Below are positions 8,066-16,176 of a stretch of DNA of 64,000 nucleotides, in pieces (position 1 is the first letter of the stretch; the number at the start of each line of letters is the position of its first letter). A model generated the notes under the pieces. That model saw only the letters and a program-made list of their open reading frames with translations, was not told the origin of the DNA and did not search any database. The DNA is from DASZGL01 sp035938875. Lineage in GTDB: Bacteria > Chloroflexota > Dormibacteria > Aeolococcales > Aeolococcaceae. The stretch lies in contig DASZGL010000006.1 of the NCBI GenBank assembly GCA_035938875.1, positions 29,814 to 93,813 of the forward strand, read 5' to 3'. Position numbers and translations under genes: made by a program.

Positions 8066-9021
8066 GCCGAGGAGCTCGAGTGCGACGTGTGCGTGGTGTG
8101 GTGCCCGTGATGCACGGCGCGGCGAAGCGAACGCTCCACGTGATGACCCAGCGTCTCCGCCTTGGTCTCCAGGTGTGATGCGGTGTTCATCGCGCCAGGA
8201 ACCTTGAGCAGCAGGAACAGCGTCGCCAGCGCGTAGAGCGTCTGCACCAGCCCGCTCTCCGCGTCGAAGGCAAGGGCCGTGGCCACCCGCAGCACGATCA
8301 GCTGCACCGGCTGCATGAACACCGCCACCAGGAAGATGCGCATCCACGTCCGGGCGTAGCCGCGCGTCTCCGGCAGTGTCGTGCAGAGACCGGCGAGCGG
8401 CGCGATGACGATGAGGACGCCGAGCAGTGCGTGACGGACAACGTAGGCGAGCACCAGGATGATCACCGCCACCACCAGGATCACGGCGAAGACCGCGTGG
8501 AACAGATCCTGGGTGACCGCGAGGTGGTGCACGGTCTCATGGCTCAGCGGCGGCGACCAGGGCAGTTGGTCGACATTGATGTTGTCGCCGAGTGACAGCG
8601 CCATCTGCGACATGGCGTTGTCGAGGTCGACAGCCATCTGCATCAGCGGTAGCGAGAACTGCACCAGGACGATGGCGAGCATGAGGCGGGGAAGCATCAC
8701 CTTGAGGCTGTACCTCGCCCTGAAGGAGCGCTCGAAGAGGCTGCGCAGGCAGGCGAAGGTGAGCACCAGGGCCATCAACGCGTCGGCGGCCACGGCGACG
8801 CCAAGGTTGAGGCGGCTCAGCGAGGGATTGGCGGTGATCGGCCGGTTGCCCGGGACCGATGTGTCGATCGTGCTGAACAGGTGGCGCTGAAGCACCCGAT
8901 CGATGTCGCTGCGCGCGCCGTCCACGAAGGTCAGCAACGCCCCCGTGAGCATGTCGATGAAGGAGCTGACCGGGTGTCGTAGCTCGCTGAGCAGTGCGGG
9001 GACCAACGCGTGTACCGACAT
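8062..9021 (-). CDS. TrbL/VirB6-like multi-pass membrane protein
   Basis: 319 residues with an N-terminal amphipathic region, then about five or six hydrophobic helices between residues 70 and 290 (for example VAVAADALMALVLTFACL and AVFAVILVVAVIILVLAYVV) and a His/Ser-rich C-terminus (HHGHHTTHTSH). The layout resembles the TrbL/VirB6 channel component of type IV secretion systems of Gram-positive bacteria, but no diagnostic motif fixes this, so the assignment rests on topology and neighbours (VirB2-like peptide upstream, wall hydrolase and SSB downstream). The His-rich tail could bind metal. Confidence 0.6.
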   Translation of the reverse strand: MSVHALVPALLSELRHPVSSFIDMLTGALLTFVDGARSDIDRVLQRHLFSTIDTSVPGNRPITANPSLSRLNLGVAVAADALMALVLTFACLRSLFERSFRARYSLKVMLPRLMLAIVLVQFSLPLMQMAVDLDNAMSQMALSLGDNINVDQLPWSPPLSHETVHHLAVTQDLFHAVFAVILVVAVIILVLAYVVRHALLGVLIVIAPLAGLCTTLPETRGYARTWMRIFLVAVFMQPVQLIVLRVATALAFDAESGLVQTLYALATLFLLLKVPGAMNTASHLETKAETLGHHVERSLRRAVHHGHHTTHTSHSSSSA

Positions 9022-9034
9022 CGCCGCGCGGGAG

Positions 9035-9274
9035 TCAGTGGAGGTTGCTGGGGATGGTGGAGATCAGCGCATGGGTCAAGGTGCCGGCAACCTCGACACC
9101 GATGGTGCCGAAGACGATCCGGCCGATCCAGCGCTTCGCCTCCATGACGCTGCGCGGCTCGACGGCGATGATCTTGTACATGAAGGCGATGAGGAAGGCG
9201 AGCGCGCCGATGCTGCCGATCAAGCCCTGCGCCAGGAGGATCCAGTTGTCGATCAGCTGCTTCAGCGATTCCAC
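9035..9274 (-). CDS. Two-TM VirB2/TrbC-like small membrane protein
   Basis: 79 residues from the GTG at 9274, which lies 1 nt after the upstream gene's stop. Two hydrophobic helices (about 10-36 and 50-72) are separated by a short charged loop with VEPRSVMEAKRW, a size and layout typical of TrbC/VirB2 pilin-like subunits after signal processing. No cleavable signal peptide is evident. The longer frame starting at 9361 overlaps the preceding gene and is unlikely. Position next to a TrbL-like protein supports the assignment; sequence alone does not prove it. Confidence 0.55.
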   Translation of the reverse strand: MESLKQLIDNWILLAQGLIGSIGALAFLIAFMYKIIAVEPRSVMEAKRWIGRIVFGTIGVEVAGTLTHALISTIPSNLH

Positions 9275-9275
9275 G

Positions 9276-9638
9276 TCAGCGGCCCCTGCTGGAGCTGGCG
9301 AGGATCTGCATGATCTGGTCAGCGATGACCGATTCGAGGCGGAGTAACAGGGCGTACTCACCGGTCGCCGTGCTCGCCGTGTCGCGGTTGAACCGGCGCA
9401 GCAGGTCGGGCGAGAATACGGCGCCGGCGGCGCCCGGGGGTTGGGCTGTCGCGGTGCGAGCCGGGACCGGAATCGCCGGCCATGACGGCGGTGGTGGCGG
9501 GCTGGAGTGCGCCCAGTGCATCACCGCCGCGGCGGTCTCGCGGACACCCCCGCTGACCATGCGCACGGCGACGAAGCCGAGGGCCACCGCGGCGGCGAGC
9601 TGGAGCGCGACGAGCAGGCGGAACCAGCGTGGGACCAT
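9276..9638 (-). CDS. Small single-pass membrane protein, unknown function
   Basis: 120 residues: one N-terminal transmembrane helix (about 7-27), a Pro-rich linker (SSPPPPPSWPAIPVPA) and a C-terminal soluble segment with an amphipathic helix (EYALLLRLESVIADQIMQIL). Strong ribosome-binding site GGAGG 7 nt before the ATG. First gene of the operon that also encodes the VirB2-like, TrbL-like, M23 and SSB proteins, behind a near-consensus promoter. I do not recognise the family; a bitopic structural or accessory component of the same envelope apparatus is plausible. Confidence 0.6.
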   Translation of the reverse strand: MVPRWFRLLVALQLAAAVALGFVAVRMVSGGVRETAAAVMHWAHSSPPPPPSWPAIPVPARTATAQPPGAAGAVFSPDLLRRFNRDTASTATGEYALLLRLESVIADQIMQILASSSRGR

Positions 9639-9705
9639 GGGGCGGCCTCCAGTGGTGGTCGACGGCCGCCCCTCCGGCCTGCAGCACGGTCAGGCTGCGG
9701 CGCGG

Positions 9706-9734
9706 AGCATACACATGTTTGTAGTAGGCGTCAA
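9706..9734 (-). promoter_or_regulatory. Near-consensus sigma70 promoter of the T4SS-like operon
   Basis: On the minus strand TTGACG (9729-9734), a 17-nt spacer (9712-9728), then TATGCT (9706-9711). This is the best housekeeping-type promoter seen in the window and gives a leader of about 60 nt before the GGAGG/ATG at 9638. The spacer holds the palindrome ACATGT within TACA-N6-TGTA arms, a candidate operator. Confidence 0.65.
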
Positions 9735-9756
9735 CGCCCGCCAGCCCGGGTCCACG

Positions 9757-10407
9757 TCAGTTGGGGGAGATGCGCCCCATGGGTACGTCGCGCCGACTGA
9801 GCATCTGCCCGAGGAGCACCGACTCGCGGCGCAGCAGCGAGAGGCAACGCCGCAGCCGCGACGCCGCCGAGTTCAGCTCCAGCAGCTCCTGCTTGCGGGG
9901 GATCTCGATCTGCAGCGTCGCTGACACCAGGTAGCTGAGCAGCTCGGGATCGTCCGGCAGGTCCAGTTCTGCGTGGCGGCGATCGCTGAGCTCGGCGATG
10001 TGATCGGCGTACTGGCGAAACGCCGTGGTCACCTGTCCCGCCAGCCGCTGCACCGCGGCGGGGTCACCTACCTCATCCTCGAGATACTCGACTTCGCCGA
10101 CAAGGTAGGGACGCTTGGTCGACGTGCTCGCGATGCGAAATCGCGAGGCGCCGACACAGAGCAGGTTGTAGCGGCCGTCCTCCAGCTTTTCGACTTCGCG
10201 GAGCTGGGCGAGCGTGCCCACCGGGTGCGGCGTCGCTGCGCCGTGGGCCTCGACTCCCGCGCGAATGGCGACGACGCCGAAGGTCACGCCCTCCTCTTCG
10301 CAGTCACGCATCATCACGCGGTAGCGGTCCTCGAAGATGTGCAGCGGCAGAGGCATGTGCGGAAAGAGCACGGTCGAGAGCGGAAACAGTGGGATCTCCA
10401 CGCCCAT
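9757..10407 (-). CDS. LON substrate-binding-domain protein
   Basis: 216 residues resembling the N-terminal (PUA-like) domain of Lon protease without ATPase or protease parts. It begins MGVEIPLFPLSTVLFPHMPLPLHIFEDRY and contains GTLAQLREVEKLEDGRYNLLCVGASRFRI, both characteristic of the LON_substr_bdg family; the C-terminal half is helical. Stand-alone LON-domain proteins are widespread but of unclear function. The start is the ATG at 10407; the open frame upstream overlaps the response regulator's 3' region. TACACT 7 nt before the ATG suggests a leaderless promoter. Confidence 0.88.
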   Translation of the reverse strand: MGVEIPLFPLSTVLFPHMPLPLHIFEDRYRVMMRDCEEEGVTFGVVAIRAGVEAHGAATPHPVGTLAQLREVEKLEDGRYNLLCVGASRFRIASTSTKRPYLVGEVEYLEDEVGDPAAVQRLAGQVTTAFRQYADHIAELSDRRHAELDLPDDPELLSYLVSATLQIEIPRKQELLELNSAASRLRRCLSLLRRESVLLGQMLSRRDVPMGRISPN

Positions 10408-10414
10408 GTCCCGC

Positions 10415-10420
10415 AGTGTA
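10415..10420 (-). promoter_or_regulatory. -10-like box before the LON-domain gene
   Basis: TACACT (extended as GATACACT) 7 nt upstream of the ATG on the minus strand, in the 52-nt gap after the response regulator. No -35 seen. Confidence 0.4.
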
Positions 10421-10459
10421 TCGCTCGCCTCGATCAGGGACCGAGACGGGTGGCACGCT

Positions 10460-11749
<1,290 letters not shown>

Positions 11750-11810
11750 GTCTCGTCGTCGCCGCGTTACGACGGTGTTGCCGCCCCTACCGCGGACGGC
11801 TTCGGGGCTG

Positions 11811-11834
11811 GCGTCCTGTCTCAGAACAGGACGC
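11811..11834 (-). terminator. Terminator hairpin after the zinc-finger gene
   Basis: Perfect 9-bp stem GCGTCCTGT / ACAGGACGC with a 6-nt loop, beginning in the stop codon of the minus-strand gene. There is no T-run, as is common for high-GC terminators. Confidence 0.6.
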
Positions 11835-12034
11835 TAGGCAGCCTTGCCGCAGTTCTTGGCGTGCTTGATGATCCGCTCGCGCTTCGGCTCGCCCGGCTTT
11901 CGCGTGTGTCGGAAGGCGATCTCCACGCTGATCTCGTTCTGGCGCATCAGCTGGTTGCAGATCGGGCAGCGCACGCCGGTGATGATGTCCTTCTGGGAGG
12001 TGATCCCCTTGGATTCCTTGATTGTGTTGGCCAT
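11834..12034 (-). CDS. Small CPIC...HxxxC zinc-finger protein, unknown function
   Basis: 66 residues, basic, with a candidate zinc site formed by C23 and C26 (CPIC) and H58 and C62 (HAKNC). AGGAG lies 5 nt before the ATG and a 9-bp hairpin terminator follows directly, so this is a genuine monocistronic gene. I do not recognise the family; it is not ribosomal protein L28 or L33 by pattern. The CCHC arrangement and positive charge fit nucleic-acid binding, which is inference. A much longer frame upstream in the same register is a shadow of the divergent TetR gene. Confidence 0.75.
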   Translation of the reverse strand: MANTIKESKGITSQKDIITGVRCPICNQLMRQNEISVEIAFRHTRKPGEPKRERIIKHAKNCGKAA

Positions 12035-12139
12035 TGCGGCTCCTGAGGTGAGTGCCTGAAAGGTGGCGCCACCGCGCGGCGCCACACGATTGTACGGTGG
12101 CTGCGGGCGACCGACGGCGGCAGGCCGGACGGTCGCGGT

Positions 12140-12145
12140 TAGACT
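12140..12145 (+). promoter_or_regulatory. -10-like box before tetR-type gene
   Basis: TAGACT ends 6 nt before the GTG start at 12152, consistent with a leaderless transcript; no Shine-Dalgarno is present in between. Confidence 0.45.
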
Positions 12146-12151
12146 GGCTGC

Positions 12152-12766
12152 GTGGCTCAGCAGGTGCCATCGGTGCGGCCGGTGCGCCGTGAGCGCAGTG
12201 ACGCCCGGGCAAACCGCAAGCGGCTGCTCGACGCCGCCCGGGCGGCGTTCGCCGAGCACGGCGACCGCATCTCCGTGAACGAGGTCGCCCGCGCGGCGGG
12301 CGTGGGCGTCGGCACCCTGTACCGCCGCTACCCCACCAAGGCGGACCTGCTCGTCGCCCTGCTGATGGAGCTGCACGAGGAGCTGACCGGCGAGATCAAG
12401 GCGCACACGGCGGGGACCGACGGTGATCCCGAGGCAGAGCTGCTCGGCCTCGTCGAGGCCCACCTGGTGGTCCTGGGCAGGGTGGGTCCGCTGGAGGCCT
12501 TGCTCCGTCGCGAGGCACCGGCCGCTGTGCAGCGCGTCGGGCAGGGGCAGCTCGCCGACCGCTTCGTCAGACCGCTGCGAGCCGTCCTGGAGCGGGGCGT
12601 GTCGCAAGGCGTCTTCCGCCGTGACCTCGACCTCGACCTCGTCGGCCGCGCCTTCTTCGGCATGCTCGACTCCAGCATCCTGGTGCCGCGCGTCGAGCGG
12701 GACGGGGTCGAGTCTGTCGCCCGCCAGTGCACCGCCGTGCTGCTCTCGGGCATCGCCGCTGTATGA
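12152..12766 (+). CDS. TetR-family transcriptional regulator
   Basis: 204 residues. N-terminal helix-turn-helix at about 20-70: RKRLLDAARAAFAEHG, then VNEVARAAGVGVGTLYRRYPTKADLL, a textbook TetR DNA-binding domain. The C-terminal ligand-binding domain is all-helical and unassigned. Start is GTG, apparently leaderless. It stands alone, divergent from the small zinc-finger gene and 157 nt before a lipoprotein gene, either of which it could control. Confidence 0.9.
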   Translation: MAQQVPSVRPVRRERSDARANRKRLLDAARAAFAEHGDRISVNEVARAAGVGVGTLYRRYPTKADLLVALLMELHEELTGEIKAHTAGTDGDPEAELLGLVEAHLVVLGRVGPLEALLRREAPAAVQRVGQGQLADRFVRPLRAVLERGVSQGVFRRDLDLDLVGRAFFGMLDSSILVPRVERDGVESVARQCTAVLLSGIAAV

Positions 12767-12923
12767 GGGCGCTGCCTGCTGCCGCCGGGGTGTACCATCG
12801 CGCGGGTTGGAGCATCCGCGAGCAGGTGACCTCCCGGCGTCTCCTGCGCGCTGATCGCATGCATGTCCGGGTCGTATCGCGCCCGTGGGGGGAGCGGCGA
12901 ACCCACTATCTGGGAGTCCGCAG

Positions 12924-13397
12924 ATGACAAGAACCGCGATGTGGGCTGGACTGGCGGGGCTGGCCGCGTTGCTCGCCGCCTGCGGCAGCAGCACCACCAG
13001 CTCGAGCTCGTCGTCGACAACGAGCTCGACGACCAGCACCACGACATCGGCCGCGGCGTCGACGGCGCACACACCCGTTGTCGTGCTGACGCCGAACCAC
13101 GGCAAGGTCGGCGACACCATTCACGCCGTTGGCTCCGGCTACTCGCCGAACGTCCAGGTTACGGGCACCATCTGCGCGCTCGACGCGACCGGCCCGACGG
13201 TGACCAATCCGCTCACCCAGTGCGATGTCGTCAACACCCTCGCCGTGACAACGGATGCCAACGGCGCGTTCGTCGCCGACTTCGTCATCAAGAAGTTCCC
13301 ACCGCTGCCCGCAGGCAGTCTCGGCTTGACGCTGGGCTTCGGTGTCCAGGGTGATGCGAGTAACTCCGGCGGCGGCGCGCTGACCATGGACAAGTAG
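12924..13397 (+). CDS. Ser/Thr-rich lipoprotein, unknown function
   Basis: 157 residues from the ATG at 12924 (GGGAG 7-8 nt upstream). Lipoprotein signal with lipobox LLAAC near 17-21, followed by a Ser/Thr linker (TTSSSSSSTTSSTTS) and a compact beta-rich domain of about 100 residues beginning VVVLTPNHGKVGDTIHAVGSGY. That segment resembles IPT/bacterial-Ig-like secreted domains (GxVGDxxxVxGxGY). Contains two cysteines (TICAL and TQCDV) that may form a disulfide. Extracellular, membrane-anchored; role unknown. Confidence 0.8.
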   Translation: MTRTAMWAGLAGLAALLAACGSSTTSSSSSSTTSSTTSTTTSAAASTAHTPVVVLTPNHGKVGDTIHAVGSGYSPNVQVTGTICALDATGPTVTNPLTQCDVVNTLAVTTDANGAFVADFVIKKFPPLPAGSLGLTLGFGVQGDASNSGGGALTMDK

Positions 13398-13438
13398 CCG
13401 AGAACAACGTGGTGGCGCGAGGAGCGGCCACCGCCGGA

Positions 13439-13444
13439 TACCAT
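13439..13444 (+). promoter_or_regulatory. -10-like box before the FKBP gene
   Basis: TACCAT (in GGATACCAT) 9 nt before the ATG at 13454, supporting that start over the upstream GTG at 13409. Confidence 0.35.
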
Positions 13445-13453
13445 CCGGCGCCG

Positions 13454-14008
13454 ATGCCGACTCCTCGCGCCGCAGTCCTTGCCCGGTTGCCGCAGGGCGC
13501 GATCGCGCTCGCAGCCTTCGGCTTGCTCGGCGCAGCGATGGTCGCCTGCGGGGACAGCACCAACACCAGCAGCGACACGTCGTCGGCCGGCACACACGCT
13601 CCGGCGGCGGCCTGCGCCTTGCAACCTCAACCGGCGACGACCGACAGCCTCGCCACCCCGGTGACGCTGATCACCGCGTCAGACGGGCTGAAATCAGGTG
13701 ACATCAAGGTCGGCACCGGGGCGGTGGCCGGCACCGGCAGCTCGGTCACGGTGCAGTACACCGGGTGGACCGCCGACGGCTGCATCTTCGACACGTCGCG
13801 CAAGGCCGGCACGCCACCCTTTGTCTTTGCGCTGGGTGCGGGCAGGGTGATCGTCGGATGGGAGGAGGGGGTGCGCGGCATGCACGCCGGCGGCATCCGC
13901 CGCCTCGTGATCCCCCCGGCGCTGGCCTATGGCGACGCCGGGTTCGCCCCGGTGATCCCCGCCAACGCCACCCTCACCTTCGACATCGAGCTGCTCGCCG
14001 TCAGCTGA
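13454..14008 (+). CDS. Lipoprotein FKBP-type peptidyl-prolyl isomerase
   Basis: 184 residues: signal peptide with lipobox-like AAMVAC, Ser/Thr linker, then one FKBP domain (about 85-184) with VTVQYTGWTADGCIFDTS, PFVFALGAGRVIVGWEEGVRGMHAGG, RRLVIPPALAYGD and a final LTFDIELL strand. It would catalyse prolyl isomerisation during folding of exported proteins outside the membrane. The start is chosen at the ATG with a TACCAT box 9 nt upstream; a GTG 45 nt earlier is possible. Its 3' end overlaps the convergent flavoprotein gene by 8 nt. Confidence 0.92.
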   Translation: MPTPRAAVLARLPQGAIALAAFGLLGAAMVACGDSTNTSSDTSSAGTHAPAAACALQPQPATTDSLATPVTLITASDGLKSGDIKVGTGAVAGTGSSVTVQYTGWTADGCIFDTSRKAGTPPFVFALGAGRVIVGWEEGVRGMHAGGIRRLVIPPALAYGDAGFAPVIPANATLTFDIELLAVS

Positions 14009-15185
14009 CCGCGGCGCGGAGAAAGCGTGACGCCAGGCGCGGATGAGCGACGGCGAGCCTGGCGAAGTGGCGCGGTCGGAAGTCGGTGCGCAACGCTGCG
14101 ACGACAAACCATCGCGGCGCTGATGCCAGCGCGCCCACGCTGCGGTCCCAGCGGGCGTCGTCAAACGAGGCCAGGGCGCGGTTGATCCGGAAGGCGACGC
14201 GGAAATCGCGGTGATGCCGGTCGCGCCAGCTTCGCTCGAAGTGGCGCAGCGGAGCGTCGTCGCCGGTGCGCACCGCCTCGCCGAGCGCAGCGCCGCAGGC
14301 CTCGCCGGCGGCGATGGCATAACGGATTCCCTCGCCGACGAGAGTCGAGGCGTGGGATGCGGCATCACCGATGATCACCACCCGGTCGCGCACGATGCTG
14401 GTGCGCAAGGGCTCGACGGGGATGAGACCGGCGTGGACCTCGAGAGGCTGAGCACCCTCGAGCGCCTCACCCAGCGCGGGAAGCCGGCGGACGCGGTCGA
14501 GCAGCTCGCGCGGATCGGCGTCGCTGTCGGGGCGCATGACACCGACGCCGAGACGGACGCGTCCCTGGCGATAGGGAAACGCCCACGCGTACCCCGCCGG
14601 GGCGATCTGCTCACCGACGATGAGCCAGCACGTGGACGTCGGGAACGCCGGCGCCGACATGTCGACCTCGGCGCCAACCGCGCGGCGGGCGAACGGCGGA
14701 TGCATGCCCATCGCGGTGGCGACGACTGCCGCAGTACCGGTGGCGTCGACCGCGTAGCGGCCCGCCGTACGCCACTCGCCGCCGGGGCCGCGGACGCCGA
14801 CGGCCACGCCGTCGCCAGCCGACGCGGCGCGCATCACCGTCGCCCTGAGGTGGAGGTCGACGCCGGCGCTCGCCGCCCGCTCGGCGAGCCACTGGTAGAG
14901 GGCGCGGACGTCGAGGATGCAGACCTCGGGATGGCTGAAGGGAATCACCGCCTCGCGCTCGGGTCCAAGGAAGCGCACCTCGGTGATCGGGTTGTAGAGG
15001 TGCTCGGGGATCCCCAGCCTGCGAAGGTCGGCGATGAAGCTCCCGCCACTGGTGCGGGTGGGGATGCCGAAGGCGCTGTCCCGCTCCAGCAGCACAACCC
15101 TGGCGCCTGCTTCCGCCGCGGCCCTCGCCGCGCTCAGTCCGGCCGGTCCACCACCGGCGACGACGACGTCGTACATCGCGACCAT
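14001..15185 (-). CDS. Geranylgeranyl-reductase-family FAD oxidoreductase
   Basis: 394 residues starting MVAMYDVVVAGGGPAGLSAARAAAE, a dinucleotide-binding GxGxxG motif. Further FAD features are VLLERDSAFG and VIIGDAASHASTLVGEGIRYAIAAG, the GDAA motif typical of the geranylgeranyl reductase/digeranylgeranylglycerophospholipid reductase group. These enzymes saturate isoprenoid chains (menaquinone tails, chlorophyll phytol or archaeal-type lipids). Substrate is not determinable here; the MEP-pathway gene at the window start would supply isoprenoid precursors. The ATG at 15176 is an alternative start 9 nt downstream. Confidence 0.87.
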   Translation of the reverse strand: MVAMYDVVVAGGGPAGLSAARAAAEAGARVVLLERDSAFGIPTRTSGGSFIADLRRLGIPEHLYNPITEVRFLGPEREAVIPFSHPEVCILDVRALYQWLAERAASAGVDLHLRATVMRAASAGDGVAVGVRGPGGEWRTAGRYAVDATGTAAVVATAMGMHPPFARRAVGAEVDMSAPAFPTSTCWLIVGEQIAPAGYAWAFPYRQGRVRLGVGVMRPDSDADPRELLDRVRRLPALGEALEGAQPLEVHAGLIPVEPLRTSIVRDRVVIIGDAASHASTLVGEGIRYAIAAGEACGAALGEAVRTGDDAPLRHFERSWRDRHHRDFRVAFRINRALASFDDARWDRSVGALASAPRWFVVAALRTDFRPRHFARLAVAHPRLASRFLRAAVS

Positions 15186-15229
15186 GATGGCGTCAGCAAC
15201 CGGGTTACGGTTTGGCCGGGGCGTTTGGC

Positions 15230-15235
15230 TACTCT
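15230..15235 (+). promoter_or_regulatory. -10-like box before the HiPIP-like pair
   Basis: TACTCT 6 nt before the GTG at 15242; no Shine-Dalgarno in between, so the transcript is probably leaderless. Confidence 0.4.
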
Positions 15236-15241
15236 CCTGGC

Positions 15242-15472
15242 GTGGCCGGCTACCCCGCACCCGTCGACGAGAAGCACCGACGCCTGGTCTACAAGCTCGA
15301 GGACAACATCCTCCAGGGCTATGCCTACGAGGACCAGCAATGCGACGGCTGCAAGTTCTACATCGGCATCGGCGACATCGCCTACTGCAATCACATGATG
15401 GTGCGCATGCCCGTCGGCGCCACGTGGTGGTGCCAGTGGTGGGAGAGCCCCGACGAGGAGCCGCTGACATGA
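15242..15472 (+). CDS. HiPIP-like small cysteine protein 1
   Basis: 76 residues from the GTG at 15242. Four cysteines arranged C-x2-C-x11-C-x14-C (CDGCKFY, AYCNH, TWWCQWWE). This spacing, the aromatic after the first pair and the final WC-x2-W resemble high-potential 4Fe-4S proteins (C-x2-C ... C ... GWCxxW). No Tat or Sec signal is present, so unlike classical periplasmic HiPIPs it would be cytoplasmic. A structural zinc site is the alternative. Joined by a 4-nt ATGA overlap to a paralogue. Confidence 0.6.
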   Translation: MAGYPAPVDEKHRRLVYKLEDNILQGYAYEDQQCDGCKFYIGIGDIAYCNHMMVRMPVGATWWCQWWESPDEEPLT

Positions 15473-15702
15473 GGGAGGCAAAGGTCTCGCGCGAGGAGCA
15501 GATGGAGCGCGAGAACGAGGCGTTCCTTGCCATTCAGCGCGAGGCCAAGCTGCGCGGGACTCCGTCAGGCGAGCAGCGATGCGACAACTGCAAGTACTAC
15601 GTCGGCGAGTGGAAGAAGATCGCCTACTGCAATCACCCCAAGCTGCAGCTGCTGGTCGGAGCCCAGTGGTGGTGCCAGTGGTGGGAGGCCAAGGAGGGCT
15701 GA
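15469..15702 (+). CDS. HiPIP-like small cysteine protein 2
   Basis: 77 residues starting MREAKVSREEQMERENEAFL, a charged helical N-terminus unlike its partner, followed by the same C-x2-C-x12-C-x14-C core (CDNCKYY, AYCNHPK, QWWCQWWEAKEG). Clearly a paralogue of the preceding gene and translationally coupled to it (ATGA). The pair may form a heterodimer or an electron-carrier pair; function unknown. Confidence 0.6.
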   Translation: MREAKVSREEQMERENEAFLAIQREAKLRGTPSGEQRCDNCKYYVGEWKKIAYCNHPKLQLLVGAQWWCQWWEAKEG

Positions 15703-15723
15703 CACAACATCGCCGCCGAGGAT

Positions 15724-16176
15724 TCAGGTGAAGTCCTTGACGTGCCGCCGCATGTCGACCTGGGGACGGTAACCGGCGGCGATCCAGAATGCCGTCGCCC
15801 GGGGATCGGCGGCGACGACCACCGCGCCGATACGCCTCGCCCCCCTGTCGCGGAGGCGCTGCTCACCCTCACGCACGAGGGCGAGCGCGATGCCCTGGCG
15901 GCGGTGGGCGGGATGCACCGCCATCCGGTACATGTGCCCGCGCCAACCGTCCCAGCCGATGATCAGCGAGCCCACGACATCGCCGGATTCGTCGACGGCA
16001 ACAAGCACCGGCTGGTCGTCGCGTCCCACAAGCCCGGACAGAGTGGGGAGATCTTCGCCGATGGTCGCCACCGTGCCGGCGTCGCGCCACAGCCGCACCA
16101 GAGCGGAGACCTCTCCGGGTGTGCAGGGGCGGATCAACATGGCGTCGCCGATGATCGCCTCTTTCGGTCCGGTCAT
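15724..16176 (-). CDS. GNAT-family N-acetyltransferase
   Basis: 150 residues. The GNAT acetyl-CoA-binding motif is seen as MYRMAVHPAHRRQGIALALV (the R/QxxGxG/A loop), followed by GARRIGAVVVAADPRATAFWIAAGYRP, the usual motif B. The acceptor substrate is unknown. The ATG at 16176 overlaps the LhgO stop (ATGA), so this is the third gene of a small-protein/LhgO/GNAT operon. Confidence 0.9.
   Translation of the reverse strand: MTGPKEAIIGDAMLIRPCTPGEVSALVRLWRDAGTVATIGEDLPTLSGLVGRDDQPVLVAVDESGDVVGSLIIGWDGWRGHMYRMAVHPAHRRQGIALALVREGEQRLRDRGARRIGAVVVAADPRATAFWIAAGYRPQVDMRRHVKDFT

Noticed and set aside
11834..12034. Ribosomal protein L28/L33-like assignment
   Set aside because: Size and a CxxC motif are similar but the characteristic L28 and L33 sequences are missing.
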